Shown: piece by piece, positions 8,261 to 15,405 of the stretch
Layout: each line of letters opens with the position of its first letter
How positions within the stretch are numbered: the first letter of the stretch is position 1
Translations under genes and position numbers: made by a program
Assembly (NCBI GenBank): GCA_036560145.1
Contig: DATBRV010000083.1
Coordinates: 1 to 42,798, forward strand
Reading direction: 5' to 3'
Source of the DNA: DATBRV01 sp036560145
Lineage (GTDB): Bacteria; Myxococcota_A; UBA9160; SMWR01
Length of the DNA stretch: 42,798 nucleotides
The notes under the pieces: generated by a model
Told to the model about the DNA's origin: nothing
Databases searched by the model: none
The model's input: only the letters and a program-made list of their open reading frames with translations

Positions 8261-8911
8261 GTGTATCTCCCCAGACACTTCAGCGAAGATCGCGTCGAGG
8301 TCATCCACCGGCTGATCGAGGCGCATCCGTTGGGAACACTGGTGACGCTCGGCCCCGATGGGCCCGACGCGAACCATCTTCCCTTCGAGATCAGCCCCGA
8401 GCCGGCGCCCTTCGGAACGCTGCGCGGCCACGTCGCGCGCGGCAACCCGGTCTGGCGCACGGCGGTGTCGGGCGCGCCGGCGCTGGTGGTGTTTCACGGG
8501 CCGGCGGCCTACGTCTCGCCTTCCCTCTACCCCAGCAAGCGCGAGGATCCGCGCGTGGTCCCCACCTGGAACTACGTGGTCGTCCACGCGCGCGGCGCCC
8601 TGCGCGCCGTCGAAGAGCCGGAATGGCTGCGCGCGCTGGTGGAGCGCCTCACGCGGCGGCACGAGGCGCCGCACCGCGAGCCCTGGAAGGTGACGGACGC
8701 GCCCGAGGAATTCGTCGCGGGCATGCTGCGGGGGATCGTCGGACTCGAGCTTCCGATCGCGCAGCTGCTCGGAAAATGGAAGCTCAGCCAGAATCGATCC
8801 CCCGTCGATCGCCGAGCGGTCGAGGACGGGCTGCGCCGCGAGGGCGGCGAGGCGGGCGCAGCGCTCGCCGCCTGGATGCGCGACTCCATGTCTGGCCGCG
8901 AGTCGCCGTGA
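8261..8911 (+). CDS. PaiB-like FMN-binding protein
   Basis: 216 residues matching the PaiB family (FMN-binding negative transcriptional regulator in Bacillus annotation, a split-barrel flavoprotein fold). Seen: MYLPRHF at the N-terminus, HLPFEIS, LRGHVARGNPVWR, VVFHGPAAYVSPSLYPSK and PTWNYVVVHARG, the family's hallmark blocks, ending in the basic helix LLGKWKLSQNR. The start is GTG 8261, supported by GGAGGAGG eight bases upstream and by the conserved N-terminus beginning there. Whether it regulates genes or acts as an enzyme cannot be told. Same strand as neighbours, 33 bp from each. Confidence 0.93.
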   Translation: MYLPRHFSEDRVEVIHRLIEAHPLGTLVTLGPDGPDANHLPFEISPEPAPFGTLRGHVARGNPVWRTAVSGAPALVVFHGPAAYVSPSLYPSKREDPRVVPTWNYVVVHARGALRAVEEPEWLRALVERLTRRHEAPHREPWKVTDAPEEFVAGMLRGIVGLELPIAQLLGKWKLSQNRSPVDRRAVEDGLRREGGEAGAALAAWMRDSMSGRESP

Positions 8912-8944
8912 TAGCATCGTCGGCTGCCTGGACCGGGAGGCTCA

Positions 8945-9328
8945 ATGGCCGATTCGGAGCGGCGCCGGCGCGGCGTCGAAATGATGAAGAAGGTCTACGC
9001 GGGCGACGTGGCGGTCCCGCCCGAGGGCGCATCGGCCTTCGCGGACCTCATGCTCGAGCAGCTTTTCGCGGAGGTCTGGACGCGCGAAGCGTTGCCGATC
9101 CGCGACCGCAGGCTCCTGATCATGGGGATCATCGCCGAGAAGGGTGAAGCGACGACCTTCCAGATCCAGGCGCGGGCGGCGCTCAAGAACGGCGAGCTGA
9201 CGCCCGCGCAGCTGCGCGAGGCGCTGATCCAGATCGCGCAGTACGCCGGCTATCCGCGCGCCGCCGGATTGATCGGCCCCGTCGAACAGACGATCGCGGC
9301 GTTCGAGAAGGAGCAGGCCGCGCGCTAG
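8945..9328 (+). CDS. Carboxymuconolactone decarboxylase-family protein
   Basis: A 127-residue all-helical protein of the CMD/AhpD superfamily, close to the gamma-carboxymuconolactone decarboxylase subtype: RRRRGVEMMKKVY at the N-terminus, LFAEVWTREALPIRDRRLLIMG in the middle, and a TPAQLREALIQIAQYAGYPRA segment. The AhpD-type CxxC is absent, so a peroxidase-reductant role is unlikely. A true role in aromatic breakdown is possible, but no other beta-ketoadipate gene is nearby. GGGAGG lies 4-5 bases before the ATG, and TAGCAT at 8912-8917 could be a -10 box. Confidence 0.88.
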   Translation: MADSERRRRGVEMMKKVYAGDVAVPPEGASAFADLMLEQLFAEVWTREALPIRDRRLLIMGIIAEKGEATTFQIQARAALKNGELTPAQLREALIQIAQYAGYPRAAGLIGPVEQTIAAFEKEQAAR

Positions 9329-9340
9329 CGAGAGCTTCCG

Positions 9341-9703
9341 ATGATCCAGACGCACGGGCTCACGCACCTCAGCCTCTCGGTCCGGGATCCGGAGCGATCG
9401 CTCGCGTTCTATCGCGAGCTCTTCGGCGTCCGCGAGTACTTTCGCGACGAGAGGTCGATCCAGGCGCTCGGACCGGGCCCCCACGACGTGATCGCCTTCG
9501 AGCGCCGCGCGTCCCACGGCCAAGCCGGCGGGATCGACCATTTCGGCTTCCGGCTGAGGGATCCCGCCGACATCGGCGAAGCGGTGCGGCAGGCCCGGGC
9601 CGCGGGCGCAACCATCCTGCGAGAAGGCGAGTTCGGCCCCGGCTTCCCGTTCGTCTACATTTCCGACCCGGACGGATACGTGATCGAGATCTGGTACGAG
9701 TGA
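9341..9703 (+). CDS. VOC-superfamily protein (glyoxalase/fosfomycin-resistance-like fold)
   Basis: A 120-residue single-domain vicinal oxygen chelate protein. Two beta-alpha-beta-beta-beta modules are visible. Putative metal ligands are a His in LTHLSLSV, a His in GGIDHFGF and a Glu in YVIEIWYE at the C-terminus, the usual three-ligand layout. The FVYISDPDGYVIEIW ending is typical of glyoxalase I- and dioxygenase-like members. The substrate is unknown. It starts 12 bp after the CMD-like gene and ends 1 bp before lspA, so it is probably in the same transcript. Confidence 0.88.
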   Translation: MIQTHGLTHLSLSVRDPERSLAFYRELFGVREYFRDERSIQALGPGPHDVIAFERRASHGQAGGIDHFGFRLRDPADIGEAVRQARAAGATILREGEFGPGFPFVYISDPDGYVIEIWYE

Positions 9704-9704
9704 A

Positions 9705-10208
9705 ATGAGCAGACGACCGTTGCTTTTCTTTTCCGTGATCCTGCTCGCCTGCGTGGGCTGCGACCATGCGTCCAAGCAGGCCGCGGTATCCCTGCTGGCG
9801 GATTCGGCCGCTCTCGATCTGGCCGGGGGCATGCTGCGCTTCCAGCTGGCGTCCAATCCGGGAGCCTTCCTGAGCCTCGGAGCCGAGCTCCCGGAGGGGC
9901 TGCGGAGCTTCCTCCTGCTGGGGCTGGTCCCGATCCTGATCGCGGCGGTGTGCCTGTTCTTCGCGCGCTCGGCGGGCACTTCGCGCGTGCAGCTGGCGGC
10001 GCTCGCGGTGCTGGCCGGCGGCGGGATCGGCAACTGGCTCGATCGCGTCCTGCACGACGGCGCGGTCACCGACTTCGTCAGCATCGGCATCGGGGGCCTG
10101 CGCACCGGGATCTTCAACCTCGCCGACCTGGCGGTGGTCGTCGGAATCTTCTGGCTGCTGCCGGCGACGAGACGCCCCGAGCCGCCGGACCCCAGCCAGG
10201 CCGCCTGA
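9705..10208 (+). CDS. lspA: Signal peptidase II (prolipoprotein signal peptidase)
   Basis: Inner-membrane aspartyl peptidase that removes the signal peptide of diacylglyceryl-modified prolipoproteins. 167 residues with four hydrophobic segments. Conserved blocks seen: DHASK (about residues 20-24), NPGAFLSLG, GGGIGNWLDRV (catalytic Asp113) and VTDFV, then FNLADL (catalytic Asp141). Length is normal. The gene directly follows the VOC gene, in a TGAAATG junction, and is upstream of a GNAT gene, an unusual setting for lspA, which is often next to ileS. The lipoprotein gene at 7982 is one likely client in the same region. Confidence 0.95.
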   Translation: MSRRPLLFFSVILLACVGCDHASKQAAVSLLADSAALDLAGGMLRFQLASNPGAFLSLGAELPEGLRSFLLLGLVPILIAAVCLFFARSAGTSRVQLAALAVLAGGGIGNWLDRVLHDGAVTDFVSIGIGGLRTGIFNLADLAVVVGIFWLLPATRRPEPPDPSQAA

Positions 10209-10210
10209 GC

Positions 10211-10972
10211 GTGCTCTCCGCGCTCGACGTCAACTACCTCGAAGCCAGCCGCATCTTCGTGAGCCACGCCGACACCGGCGAGTATCGCGAGCGCAAGGAC
10301 GTGGTGATCGTGTCCTGCGGGCTGCCCGTGGAGACGCTCAATTTCGGATTCCTGCGGCCGCCCTACGCCCACCTCGGCACCACGGCCGCGGCGGTCCAGG
10401 CCTACTTCGAGGGCCGCAAGCTGCGCTTCCAGCTCGCGCTTCGCGAAGACGGAACGGATCGCTCCATCCAGCGTCTCGAATCCGAAGGCTGGCGTCGCAA
10501 GCCGGATCCGACGCCGGGGATGACCCTCGCGATGCCCGCAGCGGAGAAGCCGCCTCCGCCGCCCCTGGTGATCCAGCAGGTGCGCACACAAGATCAGATC
10601 GTGGCGTTCCGCGAGGCCGCCTTCCTGGGCTTCGGCTACCCAGTGGCGGCCGCGCACATCTTCCTCGGTGACCCGGTGCTCGGCCTGCCCCAGGTGCGCC
10701 TCTACTCCGGGCTGGTGGACGGCGCGGTGGTCGCGACCTCGATGCTGATCGCGACGGGAGCCGTCGCCGGGATCTACTGGGTCGCCACCCTCGAGGAGCA
10801 CCGCGGGCGCGGCTACGGCGAGGCGCTGACCGCCGCCGCCGTCGCGGGAGGCCGGGATTTCGGCTGCCGGATCGCGAGCCTTCAGGCCTCCAAGCTGGGG
10901 CGTCCCGTCTACCAGCGGATGGGCTTCGAGCACGTGCTCGACTACGTCTCCCTGCTCCCCCCGACGGACTGA
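10211..10972 (+). CDS. GNAT-family N-acetyltransferase
   Basis: A 253-residue two-part protein. The N-terminal part (about 1-110) has no motif I recognise. The C-terminal part is a GNAT domain with the acetyl-CoA pyrophosphate loop in EEHRGRGYGEALT (R/QxxGxG/A) and a late LGRPVYQRMGFE strand. The start is GTG 10211, 2 bases after the lspA stop; no other start fits the first strand. The substrate is not predictable. It is the last gene of the tightly packed run beginning at 8945. Confidence 0.85.
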   Translation: MLSALDVNYLEASRIFVSHADTGEYRERKDVVIVSCGLPVETLNFGFLRPPYAHLGTTAAAVQAYFEGRKLRFQLALREDGTDRSIQRLESEGWRRKPDPTPGMTLAMPAAEKPPPPPLVIQQVRTQDQIVAFREAAFLGFGYPVAAAHIFLGDPVLGLPQVRLYSGLVDGAVVATSMLIATGAVAGIYWVATLEEHRGRGYGEALTAAAVAGGRDFGCRIASLQASKLGRPVYQRMGFEHVLDYVSLLPPTD

Positions 10973-11001
10973 GCCGCGACCGGCGCCGCCCGGGAAGCTG
11001 A

Positions 11002-11007
11002 TACCCT
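11002..11007 (+). promoter_or_regulatory. Putative -10 box (TACCCT) for MOSC gene
   Basis: TACCCT ends 8 bases before the ATG at 11016. A GGAAGG stretch between box and ATG is too close (2 bases) for an optimal ribosome site. One of several TANNNT boxes at this spacing in the window. Confidence 0.35.
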
Positions 11008-11015
11008 GGAAGGCC

Positions 11016-11609
11016 ATGTCGCTCCCGGCTTCGCCCCCTCCCGGAACCCGCGGCCCGTGGGGCGACCCGTCCCGGCATCTGCCCTTCGACCAGCTCGAGC
11101 AGGGCCTGGCGAGGCACGCGCCGCCGAAGGACGGCGGGGAGCTCGCGCTGATCGTGTCGCGCGGAGAGGACGAGCGCCGCGAAACCCCGGCGCGCGTCGT
11201 GCTCACCTGCGAAGGCGGCGTTCCGGGCGACGCCTGGGCGCGCAAGAGCCCCGAGAAGCCGGAAGCGCAGATCACGCTGATGCGGATCGACGTGGCCAAA
11301 CTGATTGCCAACGGCCAGCCGCTGACGCTGTTCGGCGACAACCTGCTGCTCGATCTCGATCTCTCCACGGGCAACCTTCCGCTCGCGAGCCGCCTCCAGC
11401 TGGGCTCGGCGATCCTGGAGGTGACCGAGAAGCCGCACAACGGCTGCGCCAGGTTCAGCCAGCGCTTCGGCAAGGACGCGCTCCGCCTCACCGCTGCCCC
11501 CGAGCTTCGCAGCCTCCGGCTGCGCGGCATCTACGTGAAGGTCGTGCGGGCCGGGAGCGTCGCGGTCGGGGATCCGATCCGCGTCCTGTCCCGCGGAGGC
11601 GAGGCCTGA
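11016..11609 (+). CDS. MOSC domain-containing protein
   Basis: A 197-residue MOSC (molybdenum cofactor sulfurase C-terminal) domain protein. Seen: the glycine- and acid-rich start of the domain in GGVPGDAWARK, the MRIDVAKLI segment, the GDNLLLDLDLSTGNLPLASRLQLGSAILEVTEKPHNGCARF block with the conserved Cys thought to handle sulfur or Moco, and a RGIYVKVVRAGSVAVGDPI ending. Stand-alone MOSC proteins are linked to sulfur transfer and N-hydroxylated base detoxification. Its stop codon is embedded in the proposed CTG start of the next gene. Confidence 0.9.
   Translation: MSLPASPPPGTRGPWGDPSRHLPFDQLEQGLARHAPPKDGGELALIVSRGEDERRETPARVVLTCEGGVPGDAWARKSPEKPEAQITLMRIDVAKLIANGQPLTLFGDNLLLDLDLSTGNLPLASRLQLGSAILEVTEKPHNGCARFSQRFGKDALRLTAAPELRSLRLRGIYVKVVRAGSVAVGDPIRVLSRGGEA
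11595..11599 (+). promoter_or_regulatory. Shine-Dalgarno GGAGG deciding a CTG start at 11606
   Basis: GGAGG sits six bases before CTG 11606 inside the last codons of the MOSC gene. It is the main support for a non-canonical CTG start that overlaps the TGA stop as CTGA. Confidence 0.55.
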
Positions 11610-12667
11610 CGCGGGAGATCGCGACGGAGCGGCTGCTCCTGCGGCGATGGCTCCCTGCCGACCGCGAGCCCTTCGCCGCCCTGAACGCCGACCCGCGCGT
11701 GATGCAACACATGCCCGCCGTCCTTCCACGGCAGGCCAGCGACGCACTCGCGGAGCGCATCGAGGCGCACTGGGGCGAGCATGGCTTCGGGCTGTGGGCC
11801 GTGGAGGTCCCGGGCGTCGCGCCGTTCGCGGGATTCGTGGGCCTCTCGATCCCCGACTTCGAGGCGCCCTTCACGCCGTGCGTGGAGATCGGCTGGCGCC
11901 TCGCCGCGCCGTGCTGGGGCCGCGGCTATGCGAGCGAAGCCGCGCGGGCGGCGCTCGGCTTCGGCTTCGAGGAGCTGGGGCTCGCCGAGATCGTCTCCTT
12001 CACGACGCCGGACAATCTCCGCTCGCGCCGCGTGATGGAGAAGCTCGGCATGCTCCGCGACCCGGCTGACGACTTCGATCACCCGGGGCTGCCGGAGGGG
12101 CATCCGCTCCGGCGCCACCTCCTCTACCGGACCGCCCGCGCGGCGCGCTCCGTCCGCAACGACCCGGTTCGGATCCGCCCCGGCGATCCGGGCGACGCTT
12201 CCTTCCTGCGGGAGATGCTCTACGAAGCCGCGTTCTGGCGCGCGGGCGGCCCGCGCCCCGCCCTCGAGGAAGGGCTGGCGCGGCCGGACCTCGTCCGGCT
12301 GATGGAGGGCTGGGGGCGTCCCGGCGACGCGGCGGTCGTCGCCGAGACGCGGGCGGGCGAGCGCGCGGGAGCGGCCTGGTATCGCTTCGGGTCCGCCGAG
12401 AACCACTCCTACGGATTCGTCGCGCCCGACGTGCCCGAGCTGGGGCTCGCGGTGCGAGCCGGTTTCCGGCGACAGGGCGTGGGGGCGCGCCTGCTGCGCG
12501 CGCTGCTCGAACAGGCCGCGGCAAACGGGATCCGCCGCGTCAGCCTGAGCGTCGAGCTCGAGAATCCCGCGCTCGCGCTCTATCGCCGGATCGGATTCCA
12601 TCCCGTCGCTCGCGTGGGAGGAGCCTTCACCATGCTCGCGGAGACGTCGCCGACCGATGTCGGCTGA
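11606..12667 (+). CDS. Fused tandem GNAT N-acetyltransferase, probable CTG start
   Basis: 353 residues with two GNAT domains. Domain 1 (about 1-180) is RimJ/RimL-like: TERLLLRRW at the very start, then WRLAAPCWGRGYASEAARA as acetyl-CoA loop and SRRVMEKLGM near its end. Domain 2 (about 190-345) has FRRQGVGARLLRALL as loop and NPALALYRRIGFHPV at its end. No ATG, GTG or TTG exists before the conserved TERLLLRRW; the next (about 11699) would delete it. CTG 11606 with GGAGG six bases upstream, overlapping the MOSC stop, is therefore proposed. Substrates are unknown. The 3' end overlaps the next gene by 11 bp. Confidence 0.82.
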   Translation: MTREIATERLLLRRWLPADREPFAALNADPRVMQHMPAVLPRQASDALAERIEAHWGEHGFGLWAVEVPGVAPFAGFVGLSIPDFEAPFTPCVEIGWRLAAPCWGRGYASEAARAALGFGFEELGLAEIVSFTTPDNLRSRRVMEKLGMLRDPADDFDHPGLPEGHPLRRHLLYRTARAARSVRNDPVRIRPGDPGDASFLREMLYEAAFWRAGGPRPALEEGLARPDLVRLMEGWGRPGDAAVVAETRAGERAGAAWYRFGSAENHSYGFVAPDVPELGLAVRAGFRRQGVGARLLRALLEQAAANGIRRVSLSVELENPALALYRRIGFHPVARVGGAFTMLAETSPTDVG

Positions 12668-13346
12668 ACCGCTCACAAGACTTGACGATGACCTCTGGGT
12701 CGCCCACCGGCCCCTCCCGCTCTGGGTCGGCGACGTCGGGACTCGCATGACCGTGATCCGGCTCGGCGGGGGGGATCTCCTGCTCCACTCGCCGGTGTCG
12801 CTCGACCCCGCCCTGCGCGAAGCCCTGGGCCGGATCGGACGCGTGCGCTGGGTGGTCGGCCCCAGCAAGGTCCATCACCTCTTCCTGGGCGACTACCTCC
12901 GCGCCTACCCCTCGGCGGAGCTCTGCGGCGCGCCCGGGCTCGCCGAAAAAAGGCCCGACCTGCGCTTCCAGACCGTGCTCTCCGCCGAGCCCGTGGCGGC
13001 CTGGGAGGGTCGCGTGTGGCACCACCTGTTCGCGGGCGCGCCGGCGGTGAACGAGGTCGTGTTCCTGCATCGCCCCAGCCGGACGCTCCTGCTCACCGAC
13101 CTCGCCTTCAACGTCCAACCCGGGCCGCGCAACCGGGCCCGGGTCTTCCACTGGCTGGTGGGCGCCACCGGCCGCTTCGGCCCGCACAGGATCCTGCGCG
13201 CCGCGATCCGCGACCGCGCGGCGGCACGCCGCTCGCTCGCGACGATCCTGGCCTGGGATTTCGACCGGGTCGTCGTGACCCACGGCGACGTGCTCGAGCA
13301 TGGCGGGCGAGAGGCGCTGCGGGCGGGCTTCGCCTTCCTGGCTTGA
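12657..13346 (+). CDS. DUF4336 family protein (metallo-beta-lactamase-like fold)
   Basis: 229 residues matching DUF4336: DDDLWVAHRPLPLW near the start, GGDLLLHSPV, VVGPSKVHHLFLGDYLRAYP, and WHHLFAGAPAVNEVVFLHRPSRTLLLTDLAFN, then FDRVVVTHGDVLEHGG. The His/Asp placement and strand order resemble a degenerate metallo-hydrolase; activity is unknown. The ATG lies 11 bp inside the preceding GNAT gene, so translation is likely coupled. The gene is convergent with the dehydrogenase ending at 13432, and a dispersed repeat fills the gap. Confidence 0.88.
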   Translation: MSAEPLTRLDDDLWVAHRPLPLWVGDVGTRMTVIRLGGGDLLLHSPVSLDPALREALGRIGRVRWVVGPSKVHHLFLGDYLRAYPSAELCGAPGLAEKRPDLRFQTVLSAEPVAAWEGRVWHHLFAGAPAVNEVVFLHRPSRTLLLTDLAFNVQPGPRNRARVFHWLVGATGRFGPHRILRAAIRDRAAARRSLATILAWDFDRVVVTHGDVLEHGGREALRAGFAFLA

Positions 13347-13432
13347 TGGACTCCGCTCGCCTGCGGCAGGCCTGAATGAACTCCGCTCGCCCATGGCTCG
13401 CTGCGCGCTCCGCTTGCGCGCGCTTCGCTGGC
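13347..13432. repeat. Dispersed GC-rich repeat, copy A (with partial tandem half)
   Basis: The gap between two convergent genes holds the block GAACTCCGCTCGCC...GGCTCGCTGCGCGC (13379-13410) and an upstream half-copy GGACTCCGCTCGCCTGCGGC at 13348-13367. The shared core reappears at 24450-24505, 26551-26591 and 29766-29818. GCGCGC arms flanking a 7-base loop (13404-13422) could form a strong hairpin, so a bidirectional terminator role is possible. Confidence 0.65.
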
Positions 13433-14553
13433 TAGCTGCGCCCGGCCAGCCCGAGCCCCTGCTTCGCGATCACGCCGCGCATCACCTCGGAGGTGCCGCC
13501 GCCGATCGTCTCCCACAGGCTCTGGCGCCAGAGCAGCTCGACGCGCGAGCCGCGCACGAGCGCGTCGGGCCCCCCGAAGTCGAGCGCGGCGCGCGCGATC
13601 TCCTGACACGCGAGGGTGTGGACCACCTTGTTGGCCGCAGCCTCGACGATCCCCGGGCGGCCGCGCTGGAGGGCGTCGAGCACCCGCAGCGCATGCGCCT
13701 CGACCTCGTGCACCCGCACGGCGAGATCGGCGAGCCGGCGCCGCACCCAGGGGTCGGCGTCGAGTTCGCGGGCGCGGACCCAGGCGATCACCTCCTCGAG
13801 ATCCCGCCGCACGCGCTTGGGCGGGAACTGGATGTGGCGTTCGTCGGCCAGCGCCGCGCTCATCAGCGACCAGGCGCCGTCCTCGGGGCCGATCCGCTGA
13901 TCCACCGACACCTCGACACCATCGAGAGTCACCTCGTTCAGCTGATCCCCGTCGAGGGTGGGGAGCGCCCCCACGCGCACGCCCGGCGCGTGAAGATCGA
14001 CGATCAGCAGCGAGAGCCCCTTGCCGCGGCTCTCCTGGCTGCCCGTCCGGCAGAGCAGCCAGAGGTAGTCCATGTCCTGCGCATAGGACTGCCAGCACTT
14101 CTGCCCCGTCACCCGGTAGGCGTCGCCGCGCCGTTCGGCGCGGCAGCGCAGGCTGGCCAGGTCCGAGCCGGCCTCGGGCTCGGAGTAGCCGAGCGAGAAG
14201 TGGAGCTCGCCGCTGCGGATCGGCGGCAGCCAGCGCTGCTGCTGCTCCGGCGTGCCCCAGCGCGCAATCGACTTGGCGACGATGCCGGAGGCGAGCGGAT
14301 TGCGCGCGGCGCGCGCGTAGGCGACCTCGTCCCACAGGATGTACTCGTAGGCGAGCGGGAGCCCGGCGCCCCCCGCCTGCTCCGGCCAACCGAGCGAGAG
14401 CCAGCCGCGCGCGCCCATCGCGCGGAACAGGCGCGCGACCTCCGGCCACCGGAGGCCCTGCAGGAAGAAGGCGTCGAGATCGCGCCAGTCCGCGAGGAAC
14501 TCGACCACCTCGGCGCGGAACGCCTCCTGCTCGGGCGTGAAGTCGAAGTTCAC
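13432..14553 (-). CDS. Acyl-CoA dehydrogenase, alpha-type subunit (pair 2)
   Basis: 373 residues, normal acyl-CoA dehydrogenase length. Flavin/substrate loop GYSEPEAGSDLASL at about 122-135. The usual C-terminal catalytic Glu (YEGT in medium-chain enzymes) is replaced by IGGGTSEVMRG, but a Glu is present at about residue 238 (ALADER), where long-chain and isovaleryl-CoA dehydrogenases carry theirs. The R-Q-F-G flavin-contact motif is missing, so flavin binding probably needs a partner such as the beta-like protein at 15406-16356. ATG 14553 overlaps the crotonase stop (ATGA). Last gene of the minus-strand operon from 18435. Confidence 0.9.
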   Translation of the reverse strand: MNFDFTPEQEAFRAEVVEFLADWRDLDAFFLQGLRWPEVARLFRAMGARGWLSLGWPEQAGGAGLPLAYEYILWDEVAYARAARNPLASGIVAKSIARWGTPEQQQRWLPPIRSGELHFSLGYSEPEAGSDLASLRCRAERRGDAYRVTGQKCWQSYAQDMDYLWLLCRTGSQESRGKGLSLLIVDLHAPGVRVGALPTLDGDQLNEVTLDGVEVSVDQRIGPEDGAWSLMSAALADERHIQFPPKRVRRDLEEVIAWVRARELDADPWVRRRLADLAVRVHEVEAHALRVLDALQRGRPGIVEAAANKVVHTLACQEIARAALDFGGPDALVRGSRVELLWRQSLWETIGGGTSEVMRGVIAKQGLGLAGRS

Positions 14554-15395
14554 TTCTCGTCCTCGCTGCGCGCGTGCGGGTCCGGGTTCCAGCGCGGCTC
14601 GCGCTTCTCGACGAAGGCGCGCGGCCCCTCCTGGAAGTCGGGATGGCTCCAGTGCTGGCGCAGCAGCGCCCAGGCCGACTCGAGCGCAGCGCGGTAGCCG
14701 CGCTCGAGGCTCCCCCAGACCGCCTGCTTCGAGAGCGCCATCGCCTGCGGCGAGTTCGCGAGCATCGAGCGCGCCATCCCGAGCGCGGCGGGCAGCACGT
14801 CGCCCGGCGTCGCGACCAGCTCGTCGACCAGGCCGAGCTGATGGGCGCGCGCGGCCGGCAGGCGGTAATCGCGGCCAACCAGCGTCATGCGCAGCGCCGT
14901 GCCGAGCGGAAGCCGCCGGGCGAGCCCCACGTTCTCGAGCGCGCCCACCATCCCCACGTTCACGTGCGTGTCCATGAAGGCGGCGTTCTCGGAAGCGATC
15001 ACGATGTCGGAGTCCACCACGAAGTGGAGGCCGCCGCCCACGCAGAGGCCCTGCACGCCGCAGATCACCGGCTTCCAGACCCGGTTCTGGTAGGGCGACC
15101 AGTGCACGGCCGCCTCCAGCGGCCGGTCCGAGAAGACGGCTCCGGCGTCTTCGCCCTCGGCCTCGGAGACGTCGAAGCCGGTGCAGAAATGGCGCTCGCC
15201 GGCGGCGGTGACGATCGCGACGCGGATCTCGGGGTCGTCCCGCACCTCGCTCCAGATGGCCCGGAAGACCGCCATCATGGCAGGCGCCAGCGAGTTCCCC
15301 TTCGCGGGGCGGTCGAGCGTGATCAGCGCGATGCCGTCGGGCCGCTTCTCGTAGCGGAGGCCGGCGAGCGGCGCGCTCAGGTCGAGTTCTGCCAT
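14550..15395 (-). CDS. Crotonase-family protein (enoyl-CoA hydratase/isomerase-like) lacking both catalytic Glu
   Basis: 281 residues, start ATG 15395 with GGAGG nine bases upstream. Crotonase fold: VAIVTAAGERHFCTGFDVSE (CoA and oxyanion strand), KPVICGVQGLCVGGGLHF, SDIVIASENAAF, then a C-terminal helical region. At the positions of the two hydratase glutamates (GGGxE and PE in rat enoyl-CoA hydratase) this protein has His (GGGLH and DTH). It is therefore unlikely to be a standard hydratase; isomerase, hydrolase or alternative acid-base chemistry is possible. It sits between beta-type and alpha-type dehydrogenase subunits in one operon, with 4-bp overlap downstream and 10 bp upstream. Confidence 0.9.
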   Translation of the reverse strand: MAELDLSAPLAGLRYEKRPDGIALITLDRPAKGNSLAPAMMAVFRAIWSEVRDDPEIRVAIVTAAGERHFCTGFDVSEAEGEDAGAVFSDRPLEAAVHWSPYQNRVWKPVICGVQGLCVGGGLHFVVDSDIVIASENAAFMDTHVNVGMVGALENVGLARRLPLGTALRMTLVGRDYRLPAARAHQLGLVDELVATPGDVLPAALGMARSMLANSPQAMALSKQAVWGSLERGYRAALESAWALLRQHWSHPDFQEGPRAFVEKREPRWNPDPHARSEDEK

Positions 15396-15405
15396 GGGGC
15401 CTCCT

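Noticed and set aside
8942..11530. Very long open frame on the minus strand (over 800 codons) antisense to several small genes
   Set aside because: Composition is Arg/Pro/Ala-rich without any domain, and the opposite strand holds several well-recognised families (LspA, VOC, MOSC). High GC leaves antisense frames open by chance; the same applies to long antisense frames at 313-1788, 3909-5063, 27561-28271 and 39448-40968.
13347..13440. Repeated CTCGC/GCTCGC units suggestive of a CRISPR array or tandem repeat
   Set aside because: No regular spacer length and only one and a half units; better explained as a copy of the dispersed intergenic repeat.
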